From Ryuthela nishihirai (taxonomy: Eukaryota > Arthropoda > Arachnida > Araneae > Heptathelidae): a stretch of 64,000 bases of DNA. The notes beneath the pieces were generated by a model, which had not been told where the DNA came from, made no database searches, and saw only the letters and a list, made by a program, of their open reading frames with translations. A program made the translations under genes and the position numbers. This document shows, one piece after another, positions 42,310-54,459 of this stretch. The DNA is taken from contig JAWZYU010000130.1 of NCBI GenBank assembly GCA_038380435.1, positions 566,001 to 630,000 of the forward strand, given 5' to 3'. Positions within the stretch are counted from its first letter, which is position 1. Each line of letters begins with the position of its first letter.

Positions 42310-44735
42310 TATTTTCAAAGTTTCGTCGTCAATATTAAGGAATCTGGAAACGCAAAAAATCTGACCAGGGGTCATCCGTTAGAGGTCACCGAGATCCAAT
42401 AACATTTAAATCTTAAGATATCAATGGATCCGATTGGATACTTAATTTCACCTCTGTTCTACACTCTCTGGCATACGAAATACATTGCACATCAGATCTG
42501 CGCATACCTAGGACGTCTACACATGAATTGCCATATAAGGACAGATCGATGACGTCATACATAAGTAGCCAATCAGTTCAAACCTTAAGGATATAGTTAT
42601 CCTAATTTATACTCCGTTAGAATACTACAGTGCATTCAATCTGCGCAAACCTACGACGTCACACATAACTACTGCACATTCATTTGACATGTACGCCAAT
42701 ATGCCATATAAGGACAGCCTTATCACGTGATACGAAAACAGCCAATCAGAAGATACACCTCATTAACATAATTTATTACAACCAATTATTTCAAAGGGAT
42801 CACATGACTCCACACTCAATTTTTTTTTTCCACCCCTCAGATGGCACCATGCTTTCTCCATGGGCCTCCTCACTTGAACTCTTCACATGTTAACCTATGG
42901 GTAATCTGGGTCAAACAGTCACCAAGTCTAGCCATGAAATAAATCAATTTATTATTTATTTTTCGACTACGGTTATTCTGCTGTTATAAGGATATTGCAT
43001 TCTTCATGTCTTTAAAAACATGGATGTCTACAGGGCAGAGCAATGTAAGGGTTTTCACATCTCTTTTAAACAATTCCAGAGCCTTTTTCATGAGAATTTC
43101 ACTCTTTTCTTTTTTATATAACACTCCGCAAAGGATTGATATACTTTTTAAATACTTTCCGAATATTTTTCTTCAATTTCATGCATAGTATAGTTTCACA
43201 GTTTTATAAGAAATACATTTTCGCAATAAGAACCAGATATTGATTTCGGTTTCTCAGCTTCAGAGATGAGGTAGAAAGTTTTATTCATAAATAGCAGCGT
43301 TTTTCTCGCAATCTCACATTGGGTCACCTTATAGTTAGAGTGTTTTTCAAATCCTTTATTATTTTTATTCAGTGCATTAATTCATTTCAATTTCTAAATG
43401 CAAATGTTTATTGTAGGAACGAAGAAGGCGTTTCAATACTTCTAGACAGGTAGAGGGATACTCTTAAAATCTCTGGAATTTATTGCAGAAGGTTAATTCT
43501 TCCAAAATAACATTTAAAACTTTTCCATTTTACCTATTTCGAGGCAAAATTTTGAAAAGTACGTTCGAATTGACATTACAAGTTAATCTGCTACTTCTAC
43601 ATTATTTAGCAAACTCTGTTTTCGTTGCCAGATCTCGCTAACATGCTATGCAGACGATAATTCATTAATTTTATTTGAAAAGTTTCGTCTGATCGGTATT
43701 TTATTGCAGAGAATGGGATAAATGGCCCTAGGGCTAAGAAAATAACTTAACCCTAGGGGACAGGTATAATACCTGTACACGAAACTAGAGATATTGATAA
43801 TTCAAGAAAAAAATTAAATTAAATTTCACACTGCAAGAATGATAGCATGATTTTAATACTTGATCATTTGAAATTTTTTTGTTGAAACAACTTCTATAAG
43901 TAAAACAAGCAGAAAAAACACTTGAAATAGGCGAAAGAGTAAATATTATTAATTTTTAAAATTATTAATAAATAAACCGTTTCACGACTTTTTTTTCAAT
44001 AAATGATTAGGTGCCAATTTATGATGAAAACCATTAATAGCTAATTCTAACAGAATATAAATTATAATGTTAATGTAATTGAATAATAATAAGCAATTAC
44101 AGAAGAATTTAAAACTAGTTTCCATCTGTACACCAATGACTTGATTTTACATTAAAACTCTATAGAAGCTCAACTACCTGTATATCGTTTAGAAAAGTCT
44201 GTTTTCGTTGCCAGATCTCGCCAACAAATTATGAAGACGAAAATTCATTTATTTTATTCCAAAAGCCGTTCTTTCGTCTGATCATTTGAAAATAATTGCC
44301 CTTATAGTTCAAAATACTGATGAATTCAGTGATTGCCCACAGCTTGAAAGTTTTAAAGGGGGCTTTAAAGAATTTTTTTTTATTTACATGAGTTTAAAAA
44401 AGCTTTTCTATTAAGAATATTCTGAACATCTGCGTCATATCATAGAGAGCAATCGTTTGGATCATTTTAGTAAATAAGAGGTTAAAAAATCCTTAACTAG
44501 AAAAATAATTTATATTTATAAAATAGAGATTAAAAATGAATAATAGTTAAACAACCAAAGGGAGTTGGGTTGTTTTACCTGTGACGACATGTTTTGTACA
44601 CAAGGGGCTAAATGGCCAGGTCACAAGCACCCCGAGATCTCAAAGAAGTTTGGGGAAAAGAGACCCACTGCACAACTGTTGGGTGAGAGATGGTAGTCTC
44701 TTATCAAACCATCCAGCGTTTTGTTTAATGTGTAC
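41199..44735 (+). repeat. Copy 2 of the large repeat interior
   Basis: The spacer between the inverted arms. Without RTE-E it is about 2.5 kb and co-linear with copy 1 (30560-36860). It ends in a reverse SINE-A relic at 44566-44735. No conserved coding frame. It preserves the empty site for RTE-D, while copy 1 preserves the region into which RTE-E inserted. Confidence 0.82.
41298..42308 (+). mobile_element. RTE-E, 5'-truncated RTE copy
   Basis: Contains only the RT second half and C-terminus. It begins at GTTAACATAATGAAAGC (RTE-B ~10870), includes YADD near 41520 and ends with a ~19-unit (TGA)n tail at 42251-42308. A ~60 bp deletion lies at 41774, and a one-base loss near 41360 shifts the frame. 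Comparison with copy 1 (30654-30705) shows that about 45 bp of target are missing at its insertion point, so it came with a target deletion and no duplication. Confidence 0.88.
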
Positions 44736-47700
44736 ACTCACCCAAAAAAATATCCGAATACTATGGTTGATTACAGAATAGAGAAAAAATATCCGGCAAC
44801 GATTTTTTTTTAGAAATTAGTGATCTGACAACCTTCGTATACAGTACACGAAGGTTGCCAGATCCCTGATTTCTAAAAACGTCGTTGCCAGATACTCTTT
44901 TTGAAATATACTGTTCGAATATTTGTTTGAGCGACTATAGACGAAGGTTGCCAGATCCCTGATTTCTAAAAACGGCGTTGCCAGATAGTCTTTCAGAAAT
45001 ATAGTGTTCGAATATTTGTTTGAGCGACTGTAGACGAAAGTTGCCAGATCCCTGATTTCTAAAAACTTCGTTGACAGATACTCTTTCTGAGATATATTGT
45101 TCGAATATTTGTTTAAGCGACTGTACACGGAGGTTGACAGATTCCTGTTTTCTAAAAACGTCGTTGCCAGGTACTCTTTTTGAAATATAGTGTTCGAATA
45201 TTTGTTTGAGCGACTGTAGACGAAGGTTGATAGATCCCTGATTTCTAAAAACGTCGTTGCCAGATACTCTTTCTGAAATATATTGTTCGAATATTTGTTT
45301 GAGCGACTGTAGACGAAGGTTGCCACATCCCTGATTTCTAAAAACGTCGTTGCCAGATACTCTTTCTGAAATATATTGTTCGAATATTTGTTTGAGCGAC
45401 TGTAGACGAAGGTTGCCAGATCCCTGATTCCTAAAAACGTCGCTGCCAGATACTCTTTCTGAAATATAGTTTTCGAATATTTGTTTGAACGACTGTAGAC
45501 GAAGGTTGCCAGATCCCTAATTTCTTAAAACATCGTTGCCAGATACTCTTTCTGAAATATAGTTTTCCAATATTTGTTTGAACGTCTGTACACGAAGGTT
45601 GCCAGATCCCTAATTTCTAAAAACGTCGTTGCCAAATACTCTTTCTGAAATATAGTGTTTGAATATTTGTTTGAGCGACTGTACACGGAGGTTGCCAGAT
45701 CCCTGATTTCTAGAAACGTCGTTGCCAGATACTCTTTCTGAAATATAGTGTTCGAATATTTGTTTGAGCGACTGTAGACGAAGGTTGCCAGATCCCTGAT
45801 TTCTAAAAACATCGTTTCCAGATACTCTTTCTGAAATATAGTGTTCGAATATTTGTTTGAACGACTGTAGACGAAAGTTGTCAGATCCCTAATTTCTAAA
45901 AACATCGTTGCCAGATACTCTTTCTAAAATATAGTTTTCGAATATATGTTTGAACGACTGTACACGAAGTTTGCCGGCTCCCTGATTTCTAAAACGTCGT
46001 TCCCGGATACTCTTTCACAAATCAACTATAGCGTTCGAATATTTGTTTGAGCGACTGTACACGAAGGTTGCCAGATACTTTTTCTGAAATCAACTATAGT
46101 GTTCGAATATTTGTTTGAGCGACTGTATACGAAGTTGCCAGATCCCTGATTTCTAAAAACGTCGTTGCCAGATGCTCTTTGTGAAATATAGTGTTCGAAT
46201 ATTTGTTTGAGCGACTGTAGGCAAAGGTTGCCCAAATGACTAATTTGTAAAAACGTCGTTGCCAGATACTCTTTCTGAAATATGGTTTTCGAATATTTGT
46301 TTGAACGACTGTACACGAAGGTTGCCAGATCCCTGATATCTAAAAACGTCGTTGCCAGATACTCCTTCTCAAATCAACTATAGTGTTCGAATATTTGTTT
46401 GAGCGACTGTATACGAAGGTTGCCAGATCCCTAATTTCTAAAAACGTCGTTGCCAGATACTCTTTTTGAAATATAGTGTTCGAATATTTGTTTGAGTGGC
46501 GGTAGACGAAGGTTGCCAGATCCCTAATTTCTAAAAACCTCGTTGCCAGATACACTCCTGAAGTCAACTGTAGTGTTCCAATATTTGTGTGAGCGACTGT
46601 ACACTAAGGTTGCCAGATCCCTGATTTCTAAAAACGTCGTTCCCAGATACTTTTCCTCAAATCAACTATAGTGTTCGGATATATATAGGAGGGGGCATTC
46701 CTATCACACCCTTTAAAGGAACAAACTTAATAAATACGTGTGTATATTTTATTTCTCCGAGAAATCTTTTAAACAAATTCAAAAATGTGGAGGGTTAAGT
46801 GTTTTCTAAGTATTTTCTGTATTTTCTAAGCTACTAAAGAACAGTGATCATTATTTCACTCCGAGGATGAGTTGTTTTACCTCTGAGCGGCACTTCTTTG
46901 GCCAACAGTGGGCTAACTTAGACAAGGAGACCGGGGGTTCATTCAGAAGGGGGACGACGCCCGTCAATGCCTTCCAACGTGTTCTTGCAGAAGAAATGAA
47001 AAACCTGGAAGGAAAAAAATAGTCGTAAATCACCTATTTACAGTAGAAACAAGCTGTAAAGACTAGGTAGAACCCCACATCGATGTCTGGAGTCAAAACC
47101 CCGTGGATCCAAAACAGAATCTCGCGAAACCAAAGTCCTCGGAGTCGGATTATAGGGAGACATGTGCGATAAAGTTGGTAAATGAACCAGGAAGAGAGGC
47201 CATATAAATATCACTCAAAAATGATGTTTTAGCGCAGAAAGCACCAAACTACTTGAAACGAAATGCCATAAATTACCAAATTAGGGTGGAGAGAAGCTGT
47301 GAAAAGGTAGATCCATATAAAAAGACACTCGCTCCCCGTTGATAATGTGGAAATCCCGAAATTCTAAAATTTGCATCCCTCAGGGGGAAAAAGGGTGACA
47401 CGTAATCTGGCAACAAAGCCATTCAATGGATTGAAGTACCAAGTTTCCCGAGTTCGAAGATATATAGATATTAAAGTCGCATAAAAAAGTATTCAGAAAG
47501 AGTCGAAAACCAAGGAGAAACGCCCCCGGGTCAAAGGACACCGGAAATGACCCAGAGAGAAACCCCTAATCCCTCCACTGGGTCCAGTCGTTCCGAAGTA
47601 TCATGAAACGCCCCGAAAAGTCCCAGGAGACCCCGAGGTGACCCCAAAGAAACCAGAAGTGACGCCATAGACCACAAATGCTAAACAACCCCCAAAACTC

Positions 47701-47868
47701 CACTAGAATCGCCCAAAAACCCTACCCCAGACCCCATAAAATTCAGCCCCGTTTTTAAAAAAGGTCCCCCAATTCCAGCCAAAGTGTCCCTCAGGAAGAA
47801 AAGAAACCCCTTAGGAAACGCCCACAGAGAAGTTACGATCGAAAAGCTTCTGAAATTTCCCCATAGAG
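44731..47868 (-). repeat. Right arm of the large inverted repeat with ~20-unit array
   Basis: It starts with a MITE palindrome (44731-44938), followed by about twenty ~93 bp half-units to 46683 (unit ends GCGACTGTA at about 45030, 45122, 45215, 45307, 45400 and so on), then the outer arm 46684-47868, which is the reverse complement of 38997-40180 including the SINE-A relic (46868-47000). The array is nearly twice as long as in the left arm, so the arms have changed in copy number independently. Reverse frames of 169 and 126 residues here are periodic artefacts. Confidence 0.85.
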
Positions 47869-47904
47869 CTGATGGGGTATTTAACGTAAAGTTTTTTTTT
47901 TTTT

Positions 47905-47970
47905 TCAAATTAAAACCTACCACTTTGCTTTTAAAGATAATAGATATATAAAGAATTCTTAAATAATATT
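47905..47970 (+). repeat. Short repeat shared with 53361
   Basis: Text beginning CAAATTAAAACCTACC and ending in ATATATAAAGAATT recurs at 53361-53425. Too short to classify. Confidence 0.55.
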
Positions 47971-47994
47971 TGGCTACTTACCATAAAATTACTT

Positions 47995-50492
47995 CGCCTT
48001 ATTAATGAATTGTATAAAACACAGAGGTGACGTCATCAACGCGGTTTCGGCTGCTTCCAGAGATAAATCCTATGGTATGCATGTATCGAAAAAGCATTTC
48101 CAATGTGTCATGAACGCCATACAAGAAAAATATATATCGAAAGAAAAATTCATATTCCAATATTCATCTGAATACATTTTTCCTCCTGAGGTCAATCGCA
48201 ACACGTAGGTCAATGATCAAAAAAATCGGAAACATTTCCGTAATACCTCAGTAGCAAAATAACAGACCCATCTCAAGAACTTATACAATATCATTTGCAT
48301 TTCACATCTGTAACACCTACACAAGATATCTAAATCTCGTTAAAATTACCCCACCAATCACTCTAAATCGGAATATTTATTGACATAGTCTACCTTTAGC
48401 ATAAAGAGCATTTTTTTTAAACACTTGAAACATTGAAGAAAACGTTTATGGTGCCATGCAATTCCATTCCTAATTTTCTATCTTATTATACCATGACGTG
48501 CACATAAGTGTTAATTTTGATTTGTCAGCCACAACAGAAATATTAATCTTGATATTATTATTCCAAAAAAAAAAGTTTTTACCCAAAATGAATTTTCAAA
48601 TACCGGAATTTTCAAAGCTTTAACGATGGGTAATCATATGAATGGCTGCTACGAACTAAAAAGCCCTGCAATATCGCAGTCCATCACTAGAATCTCACCC
48701 GAAATATATTTAATAAAAAAATTGTTTATACCCTCTACCTCCTTCCCACTGTGGATGGTAGTAAAGTAAGACAAATCTTCCCGTGGATTCTCATCACACA
48801 GAAAAAATAGCTTGCAATACGAAACTTCCAACTTTTTACTACGGCTTCGCAATGTTTCGTCTGTACCTCTACGTACCTTACACACGCATTTTCAATTTTC
48901 TCTAGAAAAATATTTATTACGAAACAGGTACATCGAAATATTTCACTTTGCAGATATTCGTTCCACTAAAGTAGCAATATTATGATTTACAAAAGCATTT
49001 GTAAAACTTGAATATGCATCTAAAATACAAAATGTACTGGCAACACAAGGAAAGAGTACTGCTGACGTCATCTTGCTGTTTTACCTACTTTATTTCTAAC
49101 CCTTATTCACATGCCGCACTAATTTTAGTGAATTCACTTATTTCCAATGCCTTAAAACCTTTAAAAAAATTACAGTGCATATGAAAAAATAGATATGAAA
49201 ATCTTTAAGTATTAATTTTATTTTTATTAATTTAAACACATTTTTCATTATATAAATGTTACTTATCTCGTAAAAAAGTGGAAGTTAAAATAGGAAAATG
49301 ACGGCATGAGAAAATGGCGGATTATGAGAAATAAGTCAACTCCTAAAATTAGTGCTGCCTGTGAATACGGGTTAAATGATAAAGTAGGAAAAACACCGAG
49401 ATGACGTCAGCAGTACTTTTTCGTTTGTGTTGCCAGCATATTTTGTATAATATATTACACGCAGTTAAAGTTTTAGAAATGCTTTTCTTAATCATAAAAA
49501 ATGGTTGCTTACCTAGGCAGCAACCATTTATACGTTTACGAACTGTTAAAGCTTTGTAAATTCCGGTTTTTGAAAAGTCGTTTTCGGTAAAAATTAGGTT
49601 TTTGCGAGTAATCTCGAGATTAATATTATTGTTTTGGCCCAGAAATGAAAATTAAAAGTTATGTGCACGTCGTGGTGTAAAAAGATAGAAAATTAGGAAT
49701 GGATTGGCATCGCACCTAAAGGGTTTTGCCGAACATTTGCGGTGTTTAAAAATTACGTTTACGGTGAATAAAATTTCGTTCTAGAGTGAATGGTGGGGAA
49801 AACTTATTTATTGAGAGATGAATTAAACAGTTGCAATTATATTTCTATAAATAGGAATTGACTACGAAATATTTGTGTTGTCACGAAATAGGGTTCCCAT
49901 TAATTGTAGCTATGGAAATGGCGTTTTTTGAACTACGTTATTTGCGTTTTTAGAGTTAAGATCGATAGGATAATTTTACAAATCCAAGATGCAAAATAAA
50001 TATCCGGTGCAATACACTAATTATTTTATTAAGAGTAAAACTGAAATCTAAACGTGATTTGAAGTTTCATGTCAACTTTGCTTTTAATATTTTGTTTTTT
50101 GCGTGTTAAATATTCCAGCGTTCGTGATTTATGTATAACGGCGACCAACGTTTTTATATTCGATATTACACGTAGGTCGTACAGGTGTGAGAGATATCTA
50201 ATGCAAATGATATCGAATAAGATATTTTGCTACTAAGGTATTATGCCAATGTCACCTTTTATTTCGCCCATCAGATAGGTACTGTGAGTGACCTCAGGAG
50301 AAAATATGTTTTGGAAAATGTATTGAACTGAATAATAAACTGTGATTTCACAATATAGTTTTGTTGTATAGCTTTCACGAGACACTGAAAATGCTTATCC
50401 TCTTCACATTATAGAAATTATGCTGTAAAGTAACCGGAACCGCGTTGCTGAAGTCATCTCTGTGTTTTCTCCAATTTCTTATTATTAAGGCG
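47995..50492. repeat. 2.5 kb imperfect palindrome
   Basis: Left arm 47995-49146 and right arm 49327-50492 are inverted copies around a ~180 bp AT-rich centre. Paired blocks include CGCCTTATTAAT/ATTATTAAGGCG, AAAACACAGAGGTGACGTCA, CCTCAGTAGCAAAATA, CTAATTTTCTATCTT, CCGGAATTTTCAAAGCTTTAAC and GTACTGCTGACGTCA. The arms are diverged by substitutions and small gaps, hence old. Both inner ends carry GGCAACAC about 16 bp from TGACGTCA, a module also found in the terminal repeats of the 55-57.8 kb element. No coding frame. Best read as a non-autonomous inverted-repeat transposon. Confidence 0.8.
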
Positions 50493-50975
50493 CACACATA
50501 TTTTAGTTTGCTTATTTATGGCAATACGTAGCTCTTACACGGTACATGTGGGATATTTTATCCTTTTACAAGTCTAGGCAGGGAAAGTTTTCGTTATTCG
50601 ATTATCTTTGGTTATTTGATGGCGATCCCCACTGCTACGTTATGTTCGATAATATTCTTTCCTATAATATTCACTAAATGGCTTCGGCCAGGTACGAGAA
50701 ATGGTGAGAAAGGAAGCTTAAAGAAACAAAACTTTGTTGCGGATATGGAGAGGTGTCACTTCCTTCGAAGTCGGAAAACAATTAAATCAACAATGTTATT
50801 TTCAGACGTCAGCAAAGAATTATTACGATTACTTTCAAACAGTATACAGTTAATGAAATCTGTTGAAGTGAAACGTACGTAGTAGCATCGACATTTTTCA
50901 GTTTTCTTCTAGGCGCGCTGGCAACGTGCGTGGCGCTAATGAAAAAAGAAAAGGCGATGCAGAAGGCAGGCAAAA
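50493..50975. other. Unassigned; one 88-codon frame
   Basis: A plus-strand frame at 50616-50882 has no recognised domain. No other feature. Confidence 0.35.
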
Positions 50976-50979
50976 GACC

Positions 50980-51354
50980 TGCCTACCTCTGAGCGGCAAT
51001 TTCTTGCACACCATGGGCTAAATGGCCAGGTCGCATGGACCCCGAAGGCTGAGAGAAGGTTGGGGGAGGGGACCCACTGGCACAGCTGTAGGGAGACAGA
51101 TGGTAGCCTCCCGTCAAGGTCATTTAGCGTGTTCTTTAACGAGCACAGGGTATGTCTCTCCCGCACACGGGGCCACGGCTTAACGTCCCATCCGACGGAC
51201 GGCGGCCTTTCCAAGCCCATCGGTGTCCCCTATTGACCGTGGGCAGGGCGGGGAATTTTGCGAAGAAAAATCTCAACGCTGACCCAGCTGGGACTCGAAC
51301 CTGGGAACTACAGATTACGAGCCTGGCGCGCTACCGACTGAGCCACCCCCGCCC
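50980..51354 (-). mobile_element. SINE-A, reverse single-body copy
   Basis: Complete body and head in reverse (B box reverse GGACTCGAACC, A box reverse CCGACTGAGCCA). The AACCC tail is replaced by a short GGCAGG/CCTGCC inverted repeat at its edge (50967-50985). No clear target duplication. Confidence 0.88.
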
Positions 51355-52495
51355 CTGTCTCCACGGTGTCAGATTCTTAATAAAACCAGTAAAATTTGAT
51401 AATTAAATTAATCAATCCCATTTATTTCAGCTGAAACGTTATAGTGGAATGGTATGTAATTTCCGGCTTTGATATTAAATTGCATTCTTATAGTTTAAAT
51501 ATTAACTTTTCTGAAATATTATAATATTTCTATTAATCGTTGCTAACTGTAGTTCGATTCTTGTGTAGGTAAAATTTACGTGGTCTATGAACTTTATTCT
51601 AAATATACGTAATAAAATATATTATGGAAAAGAAGAAATGAATTGAGAGTAAAATTGGACTCTAGAGTCAAAGCGAATATATGGTTGCTATCGTAACTAA
51701 GGGCGACACGTGTGAAGCTATCTACCTGCACGTGCCATTGTAAAATATTTGACCAATCGTAGAAGAGGAACACGAACAACCGTTGGGAATGACGGTAACA
51801 AGGAAATACTTCATTAGAAACAAAATTAACGCCACCTAGAGGAATTTATTTCATTTAGCAATAATTGTAGTACGTGTGAATTTAATTTAGTACATAAGTT
51901 TTATTTATGCATTCATATTTCAAAACTTTAATCAACACTATTTGAATATTAGCACATATAGTATGTTGGAATATAAATTTAGGACACTTTTTTGGGTGAG
52001 GGGAAATGTGAATTTTTTTTGTTAGAGTTCAACTTATTTGGACTTTCGACCTGAAATTTCGCACTGCAAACTGGACCTTAACCTGAAACATTCTGTGAAA
52101 ATTTGGAGCGTGTACATTGATTTCCTCAATGAGTTATGACTGCCAGAGACAGGTAGTAAATGACACTCCTCAACTCGCTAAGTTATGACGCTGTATTCCG
52201 TATCATCTCATTCGGATAAAATTTACGAACAATAATAGGTTTTAAAACACAAAAAATACCCTTGATAATTAACAGACATTAGAAAAACTATTTTATTTTA
52301 CTACTTCAACTGATGCAGTATTTAATTAGTAACGCAAGTTCAGATGTTTAACAGCAACGATATCTGTTTATTTAGTCTGAAACCCTAACAGAAACAAGTT
52401 TATAGGAAGGGAGATCGGAATAATCTACATTTCATTGGGCAGAGCGATAAATATGTTTCGGTTTCCATTTCTATTTAAGTACGGAACTCATAAAG
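51355..52495. other. Unassigned AT-rich sequence
   Basis: No recognised gene, RNA or repeat. A 61-codon reverse frame at 51594-51779 lacks any family signature. Confidence 0.4.
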
Positions 52496-52499
52496 AATC

Positions 52500-52576
52500 C
52501 TCAGCGTTGAGATTTATCTCCGCAAAACTCCCCCGCCCTTCCCACGGTCAGTACTAGACACCGATAGGCTTGGAAT
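52500..52576 (+). mobile_element. SINE-A inner fragment
   Basis: Carries the text after the tRNA head (CAGCGTTGAGATTTATCTCC to AGGCTTGGAA), without head or 3' body. Confidence 0.8.
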
Positions 52577-52796
52577 ACAATATTCACAATATAAAAATAT
52601 CCATAACAGCGACATAATTTTAACGAATTTCTGTTTTACAGACTACACAGGGATTAACTGCTCAGCCGAGGAGTCATTTCATACCCTAAATATTTAACCT
52701 CTAATGATTATTTTATTTCCTAATCCAAAGAGGCTTAACGTGTTAGGGAAAAGAGTGAAAATATCTTCATAAATATAATAAAGGAATAAAATAACA
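52577..52796. other. Unassigned AT-rich sequence
   Basis: Nothing recognised. Confidence 0.4.
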
Positions 52797-52880
52797 CCCT
52801 CTCAAGCAGCTGCTTGCAACAGCGATCTGACAGGAGCCTGTCAGTTTCTCCGCCATAGTCGAACGTCTGTGAGGGTGGTG
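52797..52880 (-). mobile_element. SINE-B body fragment
   Basis: The first ~80 bp of the reverse SINE-B body; it stops at GTCTGTGAGGGTGG, before the head. Confidence 0.8.
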
Positions 52881-52923
52881 ACCCCTTTGATTACTTTAAT
52901 ACGCCATATAGGAGATATGCGTT

Positions 52924-53062
52924 TGGTTGGGTTGTTTTATCTCTGAACGGTAGTTATTTGGACACAAGGGTCTAAATGGCGACGTCATAAAGAACCAGAA
53001 GGATCAGTTTAGGTTGCGGGAAGGTGACCGAATGGAACAGCTGTTATGAGACAGATGAAAAA
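52924..53062 (-). mobile_element. Old SINE-A 3' fragment
   Basis: A diverged reverse SINE-A end (TTGGGTTGTTTTATCTCTGA ... GGAACAGCTGTTATGAGACAGATG). Confidence 0.7.
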
Positions 53063-53104
53063 AATAGAAGATTGGTTCCAGACGTGAAAAAAAAAAAACA
53101 TACC

Positions 53105-53255
53105 CCGTCAAGCAGCTGCTTGCCACAGAGATCTGACAGGAAGCTGTCAGTTTATATGCCATAATAGAAGGTCTGTCAGGATGGCAGGACCTCAGCAGAA
53201 AAAACGACACATTCGACCATGCCTTACCCGGGACTCGAACCCAGGTCTCTTAGAC
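53105..53255 (-). mobile_element. SINE-B, reverse, head truncated
   Basis: Complete body and B-box region (GGGACTCGAACCC); the 5' part of the head is missing after CCAGGTCTCTTAGA. Confidence 0.85.
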
Positions 53256-53462
53256 GTGAAAACCGAATACAAATGAGTTGTTTTCAAAGAAGTCATGAAA
53301 ATCTTGAAGTCTTTATTTCATATTAATTAATTTTAAGACATTTTTAATTTTATAAACTTAGAAGTTTTCAAATTAAAACCTACCGGTTTGGTTTTAAAGA
53401 AAATATATATATAAAGAATTTTTCAAATTTTTTTCGTTTTTTTTTTATCTTTCTCGTGTTTT

Positions 53463-53878
53463 TTAACTCAGTCGGTAACGCGGCAGGCTCGTAGTCTGTA
53501 GTTCCCAGGTTCGAGTCCCAGCTGGGTCAGCGCTGAGATTTATCTCCGCAAAATTCCCCGCCCTGCCCACGGTCAGTAGGGGACACCGATGGGCTTGGAA
53601 AGGCCGCGTCCGTCGGATGGGACGTTAAGCCATGGTCCCGTGTGCACGTTAAAGAACACGCTGGATGGCCTTGACGGGAGACTACCATATGTCTCCCAAC
53701 AGCTCTTCCAGTGAGGACCGTCCCTCAACCTTCTCTGAGCCTTCGGGGTCCATGTGGCAGGGCCATTTAGCCCATGGTTTGCAAAAAAGTACCATACCCT
53801 TTTTACGTTAAAGAACACGCTGGGTGGCCTTGACGGCAGGCTATCATCTATCTCATAACAGCTGTTTAGCGTCCCCCG
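53463..53878 (+). mobile_element. SINE-A with two partial body units
   Basis: A head lacking its first bases (starts CTCAGTCGGTAACGCG, B box GGTTCGAGTCC), a body shortened by ~16 bp before ACGTTAAAG at 53647, and a second partial body unit from 53806 that stops near 53878. Confidence 0.85.
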
Positions 53879-54074
53879 AATTTATTTATTATTAACAGTT
53901 GAGAAACATCCTGAAACAAATTTTAGAGAATATAATAGCAGGAATACGCTGTGATGCATACGAATAAACCTCTTTGTAAGCTGGATGCTTTTAAATGTAA
54001 ACAGAATCAATTTGAATATCTGACTGGAATTGCATAGAATAAAATGCATATGATATCATATAGCGCTCAGTGTT

Positions 54075-54457
54075 GGTAGTTTTACATGTGATCGGCATTT
54101 TTTTTGTAGACAATGGGCTAAACGGCCAGGTCACGAGGACCCCGAATGCTCAGAGAGGGTTGGGAGAGGGGACCCACTGGAACAGCTGTTGGGAGATAGA
54201 TGGTAGCCTCCCGTCAAGGCCACCCAGCGTGTTCTTCAACGTGCACAGGGTTTGGCTCTCCCGCACACGGCACACGGCTTAACGTCCCATCCGACGGACG
54301 GCAGCCTTTCCAAACCCATCGGTGTCCCCTACTGACCGTGGGGAGGGCGGGGAATTTTGCGGAGATAAATCTCAACGCTGACCCACTTGGGGACTCGAAC
54401 CTAGGAACTACAGATTACGAGTCTGCCGCGCTACCGACTGAGCCACCCCCACCCCCA
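54075..54457 (-). mobile_element. SINE-A, reverse single-body copy
   Basis: Full reverse copy with the head at its right edge (CCGACTGAGCCACCCCCACC). It has inserted into, or is joined to, the MITE repeat that starts at 54460, whose left tip is absent. Confidence 0.87.
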
Positions 54458-54459
54458 TT

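Noticed and set aside
44817..46567. Long reverse-strand frames (up to 169 codons) with ~31-residue repeats
   Set aside because: The ~93 bp satellite unit is divisible by three, so any stop-free unit gives a long periodic frame. The sequence derives from a non-coding MITE arm.
44817..46683. CRISPR-like array of regular repeats
   Set aside because: Units are directly contiguous half-MITEs with no unique spacers of constant length, and the context is a eukaryotic transposon-rich region.
50616..50882. 88-codon frame as a small gene
   Set aside because: No recognisable domain and no supporting context; the length is within what AT-rich DNA gives by chance.
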